Shown piece by piece: positions 32,624 through 41,384 of a stretch of DNA of 64,000 bases. How positions within the stretch are numbered: position 1 is the first letter of the stretch; each line of letters opens with the position of its first letter. The stretch spans positions 1 to 64,000 of the forward strand of contig NZ_PDUD01000041.1 of NCBI RefSeq assembly GCF_002646595.1. Reading direction: 5' to 3'. The stretch is from Flavilitoribacter nigricans DSM 23189 = NBRC 102662. Its GTDB lineage: Bacteria > Bacteroidota > Bacteroidia > Chitinophagales > Saprospiraceae. The translations under genes were made by a program, and so were the position numbers. Below the pieces are notes generated by a model. It saw nothing but the letters and a program-made list of their open reading frames with translations. It ran no database searches and had not been told where the DNA came from.

Positions 32624-34948
32624 TTACTTTATAATTTCCATCCGGACTATTTGCCGTTCGCCCGCAGCGCGAATGACTGCGAAATAGATGCCGGCCGGCA
32701 GATCGCCTGAAGATAAGCGCAGATTATAGTAGCCTGCTTCCTGGCGCATTTCGCGGACCGGACTGGCTACCCGGCGACCGTAAAGATCCCAGATCCCGAT
32801 ATCTACCCTTGTCGTTTTCGGCAACTCATAGCGGATCTCCGCGGCTACGGTGAAAGGGTTCGGAAAAACCTTCATCTGTAATTCCTGCAGGGGCGTTGGC
32901 CCATTGTCCACTCCCGGAAGCGACGGCAGGAAGACCTGGACCACGTTATTTGTGTCATCACATTCCATGACACCATCGGCGCTGTCCACCCGGACGGTCA
33001 GATAACGATCATCCGGATGGCCGAAGGTGACGATCTTTTGTAATACCAGGGCGGTCCCGACGGAGAGTCGGCCTTCCAGCACCGGCCAGGGGCCGTCCAC
33101 GTGATTACCCGCCTCGATATCGGCATCGTCCGAGGTGTAGTAAGTTACTTCAAAAGGCAGCAGATTATCCGGAGCGGGATAAGCCCCGGTACCAATGTCC
33201 CGAAGCAACACGGAGAAAAGGATATTCTGCCCGTCGATCCGCTCTACTGTCAGATCGCTGAGCTGCAGGTCCGGGCAGCCGCCCGCCGGATCCTCCACGG
33301 TAGTAAAATACTGTTCCATACAAGCGCTCGCAGTTCCTTGAAGATTGCGGGCAAGCAGGGTCACGTAGATCCGGGTATTATGAGGCAGGCCCGTGAGTGG
33401 TAACGAATAGACATTTCCGAGTTCCAGCTTATCGATAATATCCGTACCGCCGGGAGTGGATCCGAGGCTCAGCTGAAAAGCCGAAGCTGGCTCGCCCGCT
33501 ACCGTCCAGCTCAGGGTTACATTGACCGGCACCCCGGTCTGTTCGTTTTTTGGATAATGAAGCGTCGCGCAGCCGGGTGGCGCAGTTACTACGGTGGCAC
33601 AGTCGGAAAAAGGAGAAGTGCCTTGTACGTCGTCCGTAGCCGTAGTGGTAATCACCGTTCCGGCCTGCAGACTAAATGGGAAAGGGGCGCTTAGAGACCA
33701 GTTGCCTTTGGCGTCCGCGGTAGTTGCCCCCAGAAGATCGCGCCCCTGGCACCACTGCGAGCAGTCACTCGCGAATTGCCGGAAAACCTCGATCCGGGCC
33801 AGCGGGATACTGGAGCCGGTAATGGTTTCCGGGCTGATGCCCGTTACGACCGGAGGCTCCGTCTGTTCTTCCGTTCTGGTGAAGGCCGCGGCATTGCAAA
33901 AGAAATGGTTATCCGAAAAAACATTACCGGTATTGCCGCCTCCATTATAAAATACACCGTGCGAGTTGTGCGCAATGGTGTTACCTCGGAATTCATTGTC
34001 CGAACTTCCGAAGATGATGATGCCGTATCTATTCGGTTCGGCATGTTCCTGAGGATCGACCCCGAAATAGTTGCCGCTGATGGTATTCGAGTAAGCGTCC
34101 ACTCCCCTACCCAGGAAAAGACCGTAAAAATTGCCGGTGGAAAAATTCGGTTTATCGGTCGAGCCCAGGATGCAGTCACTTACATCCAACATCTCGAATC
34201 CCGAACTGGGAAAATTGCGAATGTGCAGCCCGTACACTTCGGTGCCGGAGGCCCGGATCTGCAAGCCCGAGATACCTCCCGCCGATCCGTCAATAAGGAT
34301 ACTTCCGGGCGTATATCCGGGCTGGGTCGTGGCATCTACCACTACCCGATCGGTCAGGAGCGGCAGATCGCTAGCCGGGAAGATCACATGCGGACCGTTG
34401 CCGGGAATGTCAAAACGGATGAGGTCCGGTCCCGGCAGGGTATTGCTGCATTCGATAGCGGCCCGGAGGGAACCGGGGCCGGTGTCGTTGGTATTGGTAA
34501 CGACCAGGCTGCAAAGGGGATTGGGAGCTTGCGTACAATCCTCACTGACCCAGAAAATATGGCTGTAGATCACCCTCCCCTCTTTATCCACTAATTTGAA
34601 ATAGGAGATCCCCCGGAATGTCGTAGGTATTCCCGTCTGGTATACGCCGGACCCTCCGTAGGCGCCGGCGATCAGGCAGTTGTCGGTCTCCTCGTTGCAG
34701 AGATACAGCAGATAAGGCCCCTGCGGCACGGTCCATTCCACATGCACATTGTCCAGCGGTTCGTAACAGCTTTGGTAGGGGGATACGATCAGGGTGTCAT
34801 TGAAAAGTGTGGGAGGCGAAGAGGAGGCCGCCGAGATTTCGCGATAACCTGCAATCAGCAGGAGGAAGAGCCATGTGGTCCGAAGCAATTGGCGAGCCGG
34901 GCGGTGGCCAAGGGCGGGTTGTGGGTACACCTGAGTTACGCGTTTCAT
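32624..34948 (-). CDS. Secreted beta-helix/CARDB-like protein with T9SS sorting tail
   Basis: This is a 774-residue protein starting at the ATG at 34948. After a basic N-terminus and hydrophobic export segment (about 24-40), it has a short Ig-like part, then a right-handed beta-helix region (about 140-370) opening with VTNTNDTGPGSLRAAI and containing repeated N-T-I-S-G-N turns. FN3-like domains follow (about 470-570). A CARDB-like domain comes next (about 575-680, LQLSDLTVERIDGQNILFSV). The end (about 695-774, MKVFPNPFTVAAEIRYELP to MEIIK) is a type A T9SS C-terminal sorting domain. Beta-helix proteins of this type often bind or cleave polysaccharides, but no catalytic residues can be assigned. 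It ends the same-strand block of secreted proteins. Confidence 0.9.
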   Translation of the reverse strand: MKRVTQVYPQPALGHRPARQLLRTTWLFLLLIAGYREISAASSSPPTLFNDTLIVSPYQSCYEPLDNVHVEWTVPQGPYLLYLCNEETDNCLIAGAYGGSGVYQTGIPTTFRGISYFKLVDKEGRVIYSHIFWVSEDCTQAPNPLCSLVVTNTNDTGPGSLRAAIECSNTLPGPDLIRFDIPGNGPHVIFPASDLPLLTDRVVVDATTQPGYTPGSILIDGSAGGISGLQIRASGTEVYGLHIRNFPSSGFEMLDVSDCILGSTDKPNFSTGNFYGLFLGRGVDAYSNTISGNYFGVDPQEHAEPNRYGIIIFGSSDNEFRGNTIAHNSHGVFYNGGGNTGNVFSDNHFFCNAAAFTRTEEQTEPPVVTGISPETITGSSIPLARIEVFRQFASDCSQWCQGRDLLGATTADAKGNWSLSAPFPFSLQAGTVITTTATDDVQGTSPFSDCATVVTAPPGCATLHYPKNEQTGVPVNVTLSWTVAGEPASAFQLSLGSTPGGTDIIDKLELGNVYSLPLTGLPHNTRIYVTLLARNLQGTASACMEQYFTTVEDPAGGCPDLQLSDLTVERIDGQNILFSVLLRDIGTGAYPAPDNLLPFEVTYYTSDDADIEAGNHVDGPWPVLEGRLSVGTALVLQKIVTFGHPDDRYLTVRVDSADGVMECDDTNNVVQVFLPSLPGVDNGPTPLQELQMKVFPNPFTVAAEIRYELPKTTRVDIGIWDLYGRRVASPVREMRQEAGYYNLRLSSGDLPAGIYFAVIRAAGERQIVRMEIIK

Positions 34949-35077
34949 ATTATCCGGGGTTTAGGTAATTCCTAAGGTACAAATTGGACCGCTAATTTCA
35001 ACCTTTTCGGACCAGGATTACCCGGATAATGGAGAATACGGCAGATTTGGGAAACGGCAAACGCTGCAGCCCCTCCC

Positions 35078-35911
35078 CTATTTCAGCTTTTGGACATCCG
35101 TTCCCGGATCCAGGTCTCTCCCTCCGGGCCGCACGATGATCTGCATCTGGTAGATCGCGATCTCGTTGAGGCGCTGGAGACGTTCGGACTGACTGAGTCC
35201 CTCACGGATCAACTCGGCGTTGATCGCTTCGAGGTTGGCCAAGACTACCAATTGCTCCGGGGAAGCATGGTCCCGCATATTGCCTTTAGCGTCGGGATTG
35301 GCGCGACGCCATTCGCGGGCGGTCTGACCGAACAGAGCCAGATTGAGCAGATCCGCTTCGGAAGCGTAATGAATGGAGGCCTGATCCTTGGTGATGCGAT
35401 TAGGGAGAATCGATTTTACCGCCGTATTGTGGATCTGGTAATTGATCTTGGTAAGGATGCGACGGACATCCCACTCCAGGGACTCTTTTCGCTCTTCCTG
35501 TAGGCGCTGAAACTCTTTTACCATATACAGGTAAAAAGTTGGCGAGAGGTAGGTGGCAAACTGGATGGCAATATCCTTATGGGCGTAAGTACCTCCGTAC
35601 CGGCCCTGTTTGGATTCAATCCCGATGGCATTGGTGCCTTCCGTCCATTGTTTTACGGTAAGTACAAAAGAACCCAATCCGGTATTTGCTCTAATCCGGT
35701 CGAATTCGACCGGATTAAAATCCGGATTGTGGATGGATTCCCAAACTCCGAGAAATTCAACCGTACTGCGGTTCCGCAACCAGGCCTTTAACAGGTCGTA
35801 AGGGTCCGCATCAAAATTCTTGCACATATCCGTCAGGCAGACATAATCATCGTCTCCCTTCTTGGAAACGCGGATCAGTGTTTCCTGTACTGTAATTGAT
35901 CTCTTTGCCAC
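35078..35911 (-). CDS. KilA-N domain DNA-binding protein
   Basis: This is a 277-residue protein with a KilA-N domain over about residues 10-145: DDDYVCLTDMCKNF, LLKAWLRNRSTVEFLGVWE, GRYGGTYAHKDIAIQFATYL and FYLYMVKEFQRLQEE. KilA-N is a phage and plasmid DNA-binding fold, and bacterial members often sit on mobile replicons. The start appears to be GTG at 35911; the first in-frame ATG would cut into the domain. The C-terminal 130 residues are helical with no domain I can name. The gene lies downstream of the partition genes on the same strand. A 46-bp perfect palindrome lies 44 bp upstream of its start, and the same 18-bp core lies inside the gene at codons for NPVEFDRI. Autoregulation through this site is an inference. 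Confidence 0.88.
   Translation of the reverse strand: MAKRSITVQETLIRVSKKGDDDYVCLTDMCKNFDADPYDLLKAWLRNRSTVEFLGVWESIHNPDFNPVEFDRIRANTGLGSFVLTVKQWTEGTNAIGIESKQGRYGGTYAHKDIAIQFATYLSPTFYLYMVKEFQRLQEERKESLEWDVRRILTKINYQIHNTAVKSILPNRITKDQASIHYASEADLLNLALFGQTAREWRRANPDAKGNMRDHASPEQLVVLANLEAINAELIREGLSQSERLQRLNEIAIYQMQIIVRPGGRDLDPGTDVQKLK
35692..35717. repeat. 26-bp perfect palindrome inside the KilA-N gene
   Basis: TAAT-CCGGTCGAATTCGACCGG-ATTA is its own reverse complement. It shares its 18-bp core with the palindrome upstream of the gene. Extra AATCCGG half-words lie at 35677-35683 and 35719-35725. In the gene it encodes N-P-V-E-F-D-R-I without breaking the domain. Confidence 0.95.
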
Positions 35912-35954
35912 TTCAAAATATTTACTTCGACTCCCAAAGTCTTCGGGGATTACC

Positions 35955-36000
35955 CCTTTATTTTTAAACCGGTCGAATTCGACCGGTTTAAAAATAAAGG
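35955..36000. promoter_or_regulatory. 46-bp perfect palindrome upstream of the KilA-N gene
   Basis: The left arm 35955-35977 and right arm 35978-36000 are perfectly complementary over 23 bp, with no central spacer and centre GAA|TTC. The core is CCGGTCGAATTCGACCGG flanked by TTTAAA on both sides. It lies 44 bp before the GTG start of the KilA-N gene and 65 bp after the stop of the 162-aa gene. It could be an operator, a partition site or a cruciform-forming element. The function is inferred from position only. Confidence 0.93.
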
Positions 36001-36030
36001 CAGGCCACGGAGCAGGAAACCCCTACCCTA

Positions 36031-36048
36031 CCCCCATTGAGTACACGT
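36031..36048 (-). repeat. Iteron-like site after the RHH-like gene
   Basis: The minus strand reads ACGTGTACTCAATGGGGG, matching the iteron pattern of the origin region. It lies between the 162-aa gene and the KilA-N palindrome. Confidence 0.7.
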
Positions 36049-36065
36049 TTGAGTTAGACTGTATT

Positions 36066-36554
36066 TTAGACCGCTTCTTCCAGGCGCTTTTTGTATTCCC
36101 GAACCGCACGGCGCACCTCGCTTTCCCCCATTTCTTCGTACATATAATGCTTGAGGGCCATAGAGATGAACTCCGAAATATCCCGGCGATCCCAGAAGGC
36201 AGCGGCTCTTACTTCGAAAAGGAACTCCTTTTCGACGGTGTAAAAGAAAGAATCCTTTTCGACATCTTTCTTCTTGCGGCCACGTTTCTTTTTCGGCGGT
36301 GCCTCAATTTTGGGTGTTTCCGCTTCCGCTTCCGCTTTGGCCGTTTCCGGCTTGGATGTTTCGATTTCAGGCACGGGAGCCGCTTCTTTTTTAGCCGGAG
36401 CTTTCGCTACCGGTTCTTTAGGCGCCTTCTTTTCCGCTTCTTTGCCTTCTTTAGCCGCTGAATCGTCCCGGGTAGTGCCGCCGGTGACCAGCATATCCAG
36501 TTTCTTGGAGCGATTGGTACCCATTAAGCTGTCGGTGAAGTTTTTCTTAGCCAT
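36066..36554 (-). CDS. Small basic/acidic protein with RHH-like C-terminus, candidate ParB-type centromere binder
   Basis: This is a 162-residue protein. The first 100 residues are low-complexity and rich in Lys, Ala, Glu and Pro, with a basic patch (PPKKKRGRKKK). The C-terminal 55 residues (FFYTVEKEFLFEVRAAAFWD, then DISEFISMALKHYMYEEM) look like the strand-helix-helix of a ribbon-helix-helix protein. It sits 119 bp downstream of the ParA gene on the same strand. That is the usual place for the small DNA-binding partner of a ParA that lacks its own HTH (type Ib organisation). A centromere-binding role is therefore inferred from the neighbourhood and fold pattern, not from a clear family match. 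Iteron-like sites lie on both sides of it. Confidence 0.7.
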   Translation of the reverse strand: MAKKNFTDSLMGTNRSKKLDMLVTGGTTRDDSAAKEGKEAEKKAPKEPVAKAPAKKEAAPVPEIETSKPETAKAEAEAETPKIEAPPKKKRGRKKKDVEKDSFFYTVEKEFLFEVRAAAFWDRRDISEFISMALKHYMYEEMGESEVRRAVREYKKRLEEAV

Positions 36555-36614
36555 GATCTAGATTGTTAGAAGTTTGTTCCGGAGGTTGAGTTCTTTTGGA
36601 CGTTGGGAGGTGTA

Positions 36615-36675
36615 GTGTACACCATATTGTAGTAGTTGCCCCCATGCGGGCAACTTCCCACACCGGGTACACATT
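36615..36675. promoter_or_regulatory. Iteron-like operator region between parA and the RHH-like gene
   Basis: The palindrome GTGTACAC (36615-36622), an 8-bp stem AGTTGCCC/GGGCAACT (36634-36655), and a minus-strand iteron AATGTGTACCCGGTGTGGG (36657-36675) overlapping the parA stop codon lie in the 119-bp gap. They could let the replication or partition proteins control the small gene. Confidence 0.5.
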
Positions 36676-37441
36676 AGCCGGTAACCAGGGATTCGTGTCT
36701 TTTCAGCACTTCCTGCGTAAGCTGTTCGTAATCCTGGGCGCCGTTACAGCGGGAATCATAGGAATAGACATCCGCCCCCTGTGCCTGGGCTTCCGCTACG
36801 GCGATATTGCTGCGAATAGTGGTGGTAAAGACCCGATCCCCGAATTGGTCCCGAATGAGCCCCTCGACATTGCTCTTGATGACCAGTCGGCCATCGAACT
36901 TGGTGAAGAACACGCCCGTGATGTCGAGCACCGGATTCAGGTCTTCCTTGACCCGGTAGATCAGTTCCTGTAGGTTATCCAAACCCCGCATACTGAAATA
37001 TTCCGCATCCAGCGGGATGTAGATCTCCCGGGAAGCAGTAAAGGCGTTGATCGTCAGCAGACCCAGGGACGGCGGACAGTCAATAAGGATGAAATCAAAA
37101 TCCTGCTCCACCTTATTAATAATGGTCTTTTGCAGGATCTTTTCCCGGGCCGTATACGAGCTGAAATACATTTCCGCACCGGCCAGGCCGATATTAGCGG
37201 GGATGAGGCTCAGATTCGGCTGTATTTCTATAACCGGTGGCTCGATCTCCCCGAGCATCGCCTCAAAGACCCCGTAATCCAGGTCGCGGTAACCGAAGCC
37301 ATCCGAAAGGTTCGCCTGGGGATCGAAATCGATCAGTAGGGTTCTCTTCCCCGCACGCGCCAGACCCGCACCGATATTTTGTACCGAGGTGGTCTTGCCT
37401 ACCCCGCCTTTATGGTTTGCTAAGGATATAATATGTGCCAT
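36674..37441 (-). CDS. parA: ParA/Soj-family partition ATPase
   Basis: This is a 255-residue protein with a deviant Walker A motif (residues 10-17, KGGVGKTT), Walker A' (LLIDFDPQANLS, about 38-49) and Walker B (FILIDCPPSLGLLT, about 116-129). The length and the absence of an N-terminal HTH fit type Ib ParA or Soj. In this family an ATP-bound dimer coats DNA and moves the partner complex to segregate the replicon. The start is ATG at 37441. Downstream on the same strand are the RHH-like candidate partner and the KilA-N gene. Upstream is the 4-kb origin region, so this is the partition arm of the replicon. Confidence 0.95.
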   Translation of the reverse strand: MAHIISLANHKGGVGKTTSVQNIGAGLARAGKRTLLIDFDPQANLSDGFGYRDLDYGVFEAMLGEIEPPVIEIQPNLSLIPANIGLAGAEMYFSSYTAREKILQKTIINKVEQDFDFILIDCPPSLGLLTINAFTASREIYIPLDAEYFSMRGLDNLQELIYRVKEDLNPVLDITGVFFTKFDGRLVIKSNVEGLIRDQFGDRVFTTTIRSNIAVAEAQAQGADVYSYDSRCNGAQDYEQLTQEVLKRHESLVTG

Positions 37442-37474
37442 AGTTCATAATTTTTATCCAGGTGATTTAGACTG

Positions 37475-38107
37475 CCTATTTCGACAAAATCGGCTATTGG
37501 GCCTAAGTTAACATGGTGGATATAGCCAGACAATTTCAACAATCTTGAATTTGTGGACCTGTTTAGGCTATTCCACCTTTTTTTTGCTGATTACCCAGCT
37601 TAACTATTTAAGCTTTTGGTTCTATTTTATGGCGACCTAAAAATGTACTCCATTGATAATAGTGTACATTTTTTCACTTTCTCCTATCAGGCTGCCTATT
37701 TAAACCATTTAACCAATACTGCTTATTTTCAATTTCTCACCTATTTCTGATAATTCTGAATAATGTAGACTAGACTATCCAGATTGCAAATTTCAAATTT
37801 TTCACCAATTCAAAAACAGGTGAACCAGATCACCGATCCGATATTTTTCACAAATCTATACTATTTATGCTTATTATTCAAATAAGACCTCTATTTAATT
37901 TTAAAAATTTTTACGCTTGGTTAAATTTTAAACCACTCTAAAATTTTTACTCTATCTAAAAATTAAGATAATTTAAACCTATTTTAAATATATCAAATAG
38001 ACATGAATTCATCCTATTTCACCTATACTAAATTTATGACTAAATGAAAAATTTTCAACATTGTGAATTTATTACCTATTTTACCTAGGTTAAATATATT
38101 TAATTAA
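37475..38107. repeat. AT-rich segment with recurring CCTATTT words
   Basis: CTATTT occurs repeatedly, often as CCTATTT (37475, 37695, 37740, 37978, 38013, 38074 and others). It is most strongly AT-rich from about 37860 to 38110. It could be the duplex-unwinding element or a binding-site array for the partition protein. Confidence 0.5.
37639..37673. promoter_or_regulatory. Inverted repeat upstream of parA
   Basis: AAAAATGTAC (37639-37648) and GTACATTTTT (37664-37673) are perfect arms with a 15-nt spacer, about 200 bp upstream of the parA start. The GTAC core recalls the iteron half-site TGTGTAC. It is a possible operator. Confidence 0.45.
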
Positions 38108-39072
38108 AAACCGGCATTTTTCCAGCAGTTAAACTTTTAGCACCAACATTAAATCCACTTATTTGCGATTTTAAGCCCACCTGAATGCACTTAGTTATCC
38201 TTTCGGACACATAGACGACACCAGCTGTGGTCGTGTCTTAAAACGGCTGATTTTAAAACCGGGAATTTTGCAGCTGATCGTAAGTTGACTGTTTGGAAAA
38301 ACTGAGGAAAAGAAAATTGCTATAGATTGTAACAATTTCAACTTAGCGCCGGAAAGTAAAACCATGGATCAAAATCTATCCATTGATCCAATGAGCCAAA
38401 AGTAAAGAGATGGTGGGAGATCTCATTCTACTCCCATAATTTTTTTCAGTGACTTCCTAACTCTATATCAGCACTAGGAGTGCATAAAAGAAAACGGTGG
38501 TATTTCTTTTTGATGACCGTTGCTATCGATAAGAAGATCGGAACTTATAGAAAGCTCGAAACTATATCCGGCAGGTACCATTGGGGCAAATACTCGGGAA
38601 TCACACCGTTCTCATTCAATTGATACTAGAGAAAAGGAAAGTCGATGGAGGAGAATGGACCCGGTTTTAGAGATTAGTGGTAAGCCTTTCTCCCGGAAGT
38701 GATACTTCCGATCAAAAAAAGGATCACTATGATTTCGCGCAAGATCGGTTCTGGCGTATTAGTATCCATTAAGACTTCTCTCCATTTCCTGCATTCACGA
38801 TTATCCAGTGCTCAACCTAAAGTATGAGGAATTGGTAAACCTAATGGTAATAGTCATTTCAAAACTCAAAATCAGTTTCAGTCAAAGATGGACCAAACGT
38901 TTGCGCAATTGGATCTTGGGGTAATGACATAGGACTGAAAGGTAGTACCCGCAAGCCCGATACAAGCACCGGCAGGCGACCGTACGTTACGACCCGCAAT
39001 TCAATCAGCCGAATGATTATCAGTTCCCCTTGCTATCCATCTTGATGCAGGTTAAGCATATACCTTTAACGG

Positions 39073-39136
39073 CTACAAATATTTCAGGGCTATCCCCTTA
39101 TCGATGTCAGCGGCGTAGCTGCGAAAATATTTGTAG
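39073..39136. repeat. Short palindromic intergenic element
   Basis: CTACAAATATTT (39073-39084) and AAATATTTGTAG (39125-39136) are perfect 12-bp inverted arms, and the interior is partly complementary. It has the appearance of a small dispersed palindromic repeat; copies elsewhere cannot be checked here. Confidence 0.4.
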
Positions 39137-39377
39137 ATCAGTAACGGGGTTTACACCGAAGGGCGTAGCTCTGGCCATATTTTGATTTAAAATGTCCGTT
39201 CTCCTATTCTATTTACTGGACGCAACATAAAATGCTAAAGTCGAGCTAAGCGATAGTCATTTAGTTATCTCTCATTTTGGACACAAAGGAAAATTTCTTC
39301 CAAAGAGAACTTCTGATTCGGATTATCCATAGTTGAATGCCTTCGGCGGGTGCGTTTCGGGGGTTGTCTTAATTTCC

Positions 39378-39596
39378 CGGTAGAGTAGGGTAGGGCTGTT
39401 CAGTTCTCAAATTATTGAAAATAAAAAATGGCAATTTCAATGGCAATAGCAATTTCAATAACTCAAAATCAGGCGAAAAGGTCAAAATCGGAGCAGAATG
39501 CTGCCTTTTGCTTGCTATTGCTATTGTGCTTGACATTGTAATGGAAAAATTCGCATTGCGTTTTATAGAACTGAACAGCCCTGCGGTAGAGTAGGG
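39378..39596. mobile_element. MITE-like element with 15-bp inverted ends and 13-bp flanking direct repeats
   Basis: GGGCTGTTCAGTTCT (39393-39407) and AGAACTGAACAGCCC (39567-39581) are perfect terminal inverted repeats. They are flanked by CGGTAGAGTAGGG at 39378-39390 and 39584-39596, which looks like a target-site duplication. The interior is an imperfect hairpin rich in CAATAGCAA words and encodes nothing plausible. It is a non-autonomous transposable element by structure; the transposase family is not known. Confidence 0.7.
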
Positions 39597-40118
39597 GAGA
39601 GGCCAAATAAAGACCGTAAGCATAAAGGATATAAGATGCCCCTGGTCCAAAGCAGTCTGGAGGCAAAGGCCGGGATCGAGCTCGAAGGAAGGGCCGTACG
39701 GACCAAAGCACTTTGTACCGTATCGTATACCGGTAGTTAATCATAGCAGATAACTCCACCATTCCCGCTGATCATACCGCCTGTGATAGCGAAAAGGATC
39801 TGGCCGTTTGATTGCGCAGCTTTTGGGCTGTGCTTACAAACCACCAAGCGATCGTTATTTTCAAATGAGTACCCAGTGTGGGTATACCATATATATATGT
39901 GTCCCCATTGTGGGGATTTTCTTTTTTAGCGCAACTTTTTTCTTTTTAAGACCTAAAGCATTTATTCCTGATGAAATCCTTAAAAAGCTTTTATATAAAA
40001 GCACCTGCCCTTATTCACTATTTAAAGTATTAAGTGTTTTTAGAAGCTTTAAGTAATTAGTCTTTATTAGGTTATATCCCTTATAAAGCGTTGAATTACA
40101 GATTTTTACAAGTTTTTG

Positions 40119-40291
40119 CGTGTACATGGTGTGGGGTATATGTGTCGGTAATGTGGGACTTACGAATACTCAATGTGGGGCCGGTGTGTCCCTCCGGTGG
40201 GATCAGCGTGTCCCAGTTGTGGGACATACGTGTACCTCAGTGGGGAAGGAGCGTGTACGGTTTGGGGGAAGTAAGTGTCCACGGTGGGGGA
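40119..40291 (+). repeat. Eight tandem iterons at 21-23 bp spacing
   Basis: Starts at 40119, 40140, 40162, 40183, 40206, 40228, 40251 and 40273 give a regular spacing of about two helical turns on one face of the DNA. Conserved parts are GTGT(A/C)C and GTGGG(G)A, for example CGTGTACCTCAGTGGGGA. This is the best candidate for the Rep-loading core of the origin. Confidence 0.9.
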
Positions 40292-41024
40292 TCGCTATTA
40301 CCCCAATTAAGTACACCTTTGATAATGTGTACCCTGTTTTGTAAGTAATTGATAGTTAATCACTTATATGTGTACTGCATGTGGGGTTAAACCATTGACT
40401 GAGATTATCCGGGTATGAACTGCTGTATATCAGTAGGTTAGACGTAATGTGTCCATGACGTGGACGAACCCTGAAATCCCGGTATGACCGACGGCTGCAG
40501 CTTTGATGGTGAAGATTCCGGGAAAGGGAATATTATCTAAAATACTAATTAACTAATTGATTTACAGGTATTTATTACTATACTTGTATAATGTAGTTGA
40601 GTAGGAGGAAGATCTTTACTACAACTATATGTGTACCCAATGGGGGAGCAAATTACTTTAATGTGTACCCTCTGTGGGCCAAAACCGGCGGTAAGGGCCA
40701 TCATTCCGCTAAATTCCCGGTTTATGTGTACCCAACGGGGGAAATCAGTATTCCCACACTGGGTACACCTATTTAATGTGTACCTGATGGGGGAAAATAT
40801 AGTCTATGGGGCAAATTCCACTAAAATTTCGGCTGAAAGGCCCGTTGGAGAGCTAATTGCCCCTCTTTTTTCCCGGAAACCGCAGCCGGAAAGCCTCCCC
40901 GGCTGTTTTCAGAGCTTTCCATTCCGCTAAATGTGTACCTATTGTGGGCGATAAATAGCTGAAAATCAGTTTTGTGTACTAGTTGTGGGGTATGGCGTGT
41001 ACCTCTTGTGGGATAGCTGCTAAA

Positions 41025-41056
41025 ATGTGTACTTTTTTATTTTGGAAAGTACACAT
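41025..41056. promoter_or_regulatory. Inverted iteron half-sites, candidate Rep operator
   Basis: ATGTGTACTTT (41025-41035) and AAAGTACACAT (41046-41056) are perfect 11-bp arms separated by 10 bp, and each arm begins with the iteron half-site TGTGTAC. In Rep_3 plasmids such inverted half-iterons are bound by Rep dimers to repress rep. Here it lies 400 bp before rep, so its role is inferred. Confidence 0.6.
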
Positions 41057-41384
41057 GTTGATTTAAATTGCTTAAAATTTCGGGAAAATGGCCCGGATCA
41101 AAGTGAAAGGTAAAAGCAGGTGCAGAACCCATCCTATTTGGTCCACCACCAACTTATATCGTTCAGATCCTTAATTCAACAGAGTGTCTGGAGTGCCGTT
41201 TCCCGATAGCCCGTTCGCGGGCGTGTCTGGATGAAAAGATAAGCCCTCGTGGGGGATGTTTTCACGTCCGGGCGTTCGACAGTTTGCATGGAGAGCTTGT
41301 TAGGAAATAGCCTATCGGTCCGTACGGCCAGTATGTAATCCGGACAAGCTTTATTTATTGAGCAGTTCCTGTTTTCGGGAATTA

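Larger units (their letters stand above)
39866..41056. repeat. Dispersed iteron field, about 20 copies
   Basis: By eye I find copies of TGTGTACC or TGTGTCCC, four to six variable bases, then GTGGGGA, starting at 39866, 39897, 40119, 40140, 40162, 40183, 40206, 40228, 40251, 40273, 40368, 40446, 40629, 40661, 40724, 40776, 40931, 40972 and 40995 on the plus strand. Two more are at 40300-40317 and 40751-40770 on the minus strand. Degenerate copies occur near 40324. Rep_3-family initiators bind iterons of about this length. The right end (41025-41056) has two half-sites facing each other. Confidence 0.88.

Noticed and set aside
35862-36461. 199-residue plus-strand frame
   Set aside because: It is Phe/Arg-rich antisense of the Lys/Glu/Ala-rich 162-residue gene and crosses the palindrome.
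40119-40291. Possible CRISPR array because of regular 22-bp repeats
   Set aside because: The repeats are directly adjacent without 30-bp unique spacers, and no cas genes are present.
40091-40930. Short plus-strand frames in the iteron field
   Set aside because: Their translations merely repeat the iteron DNA and they lack start context.
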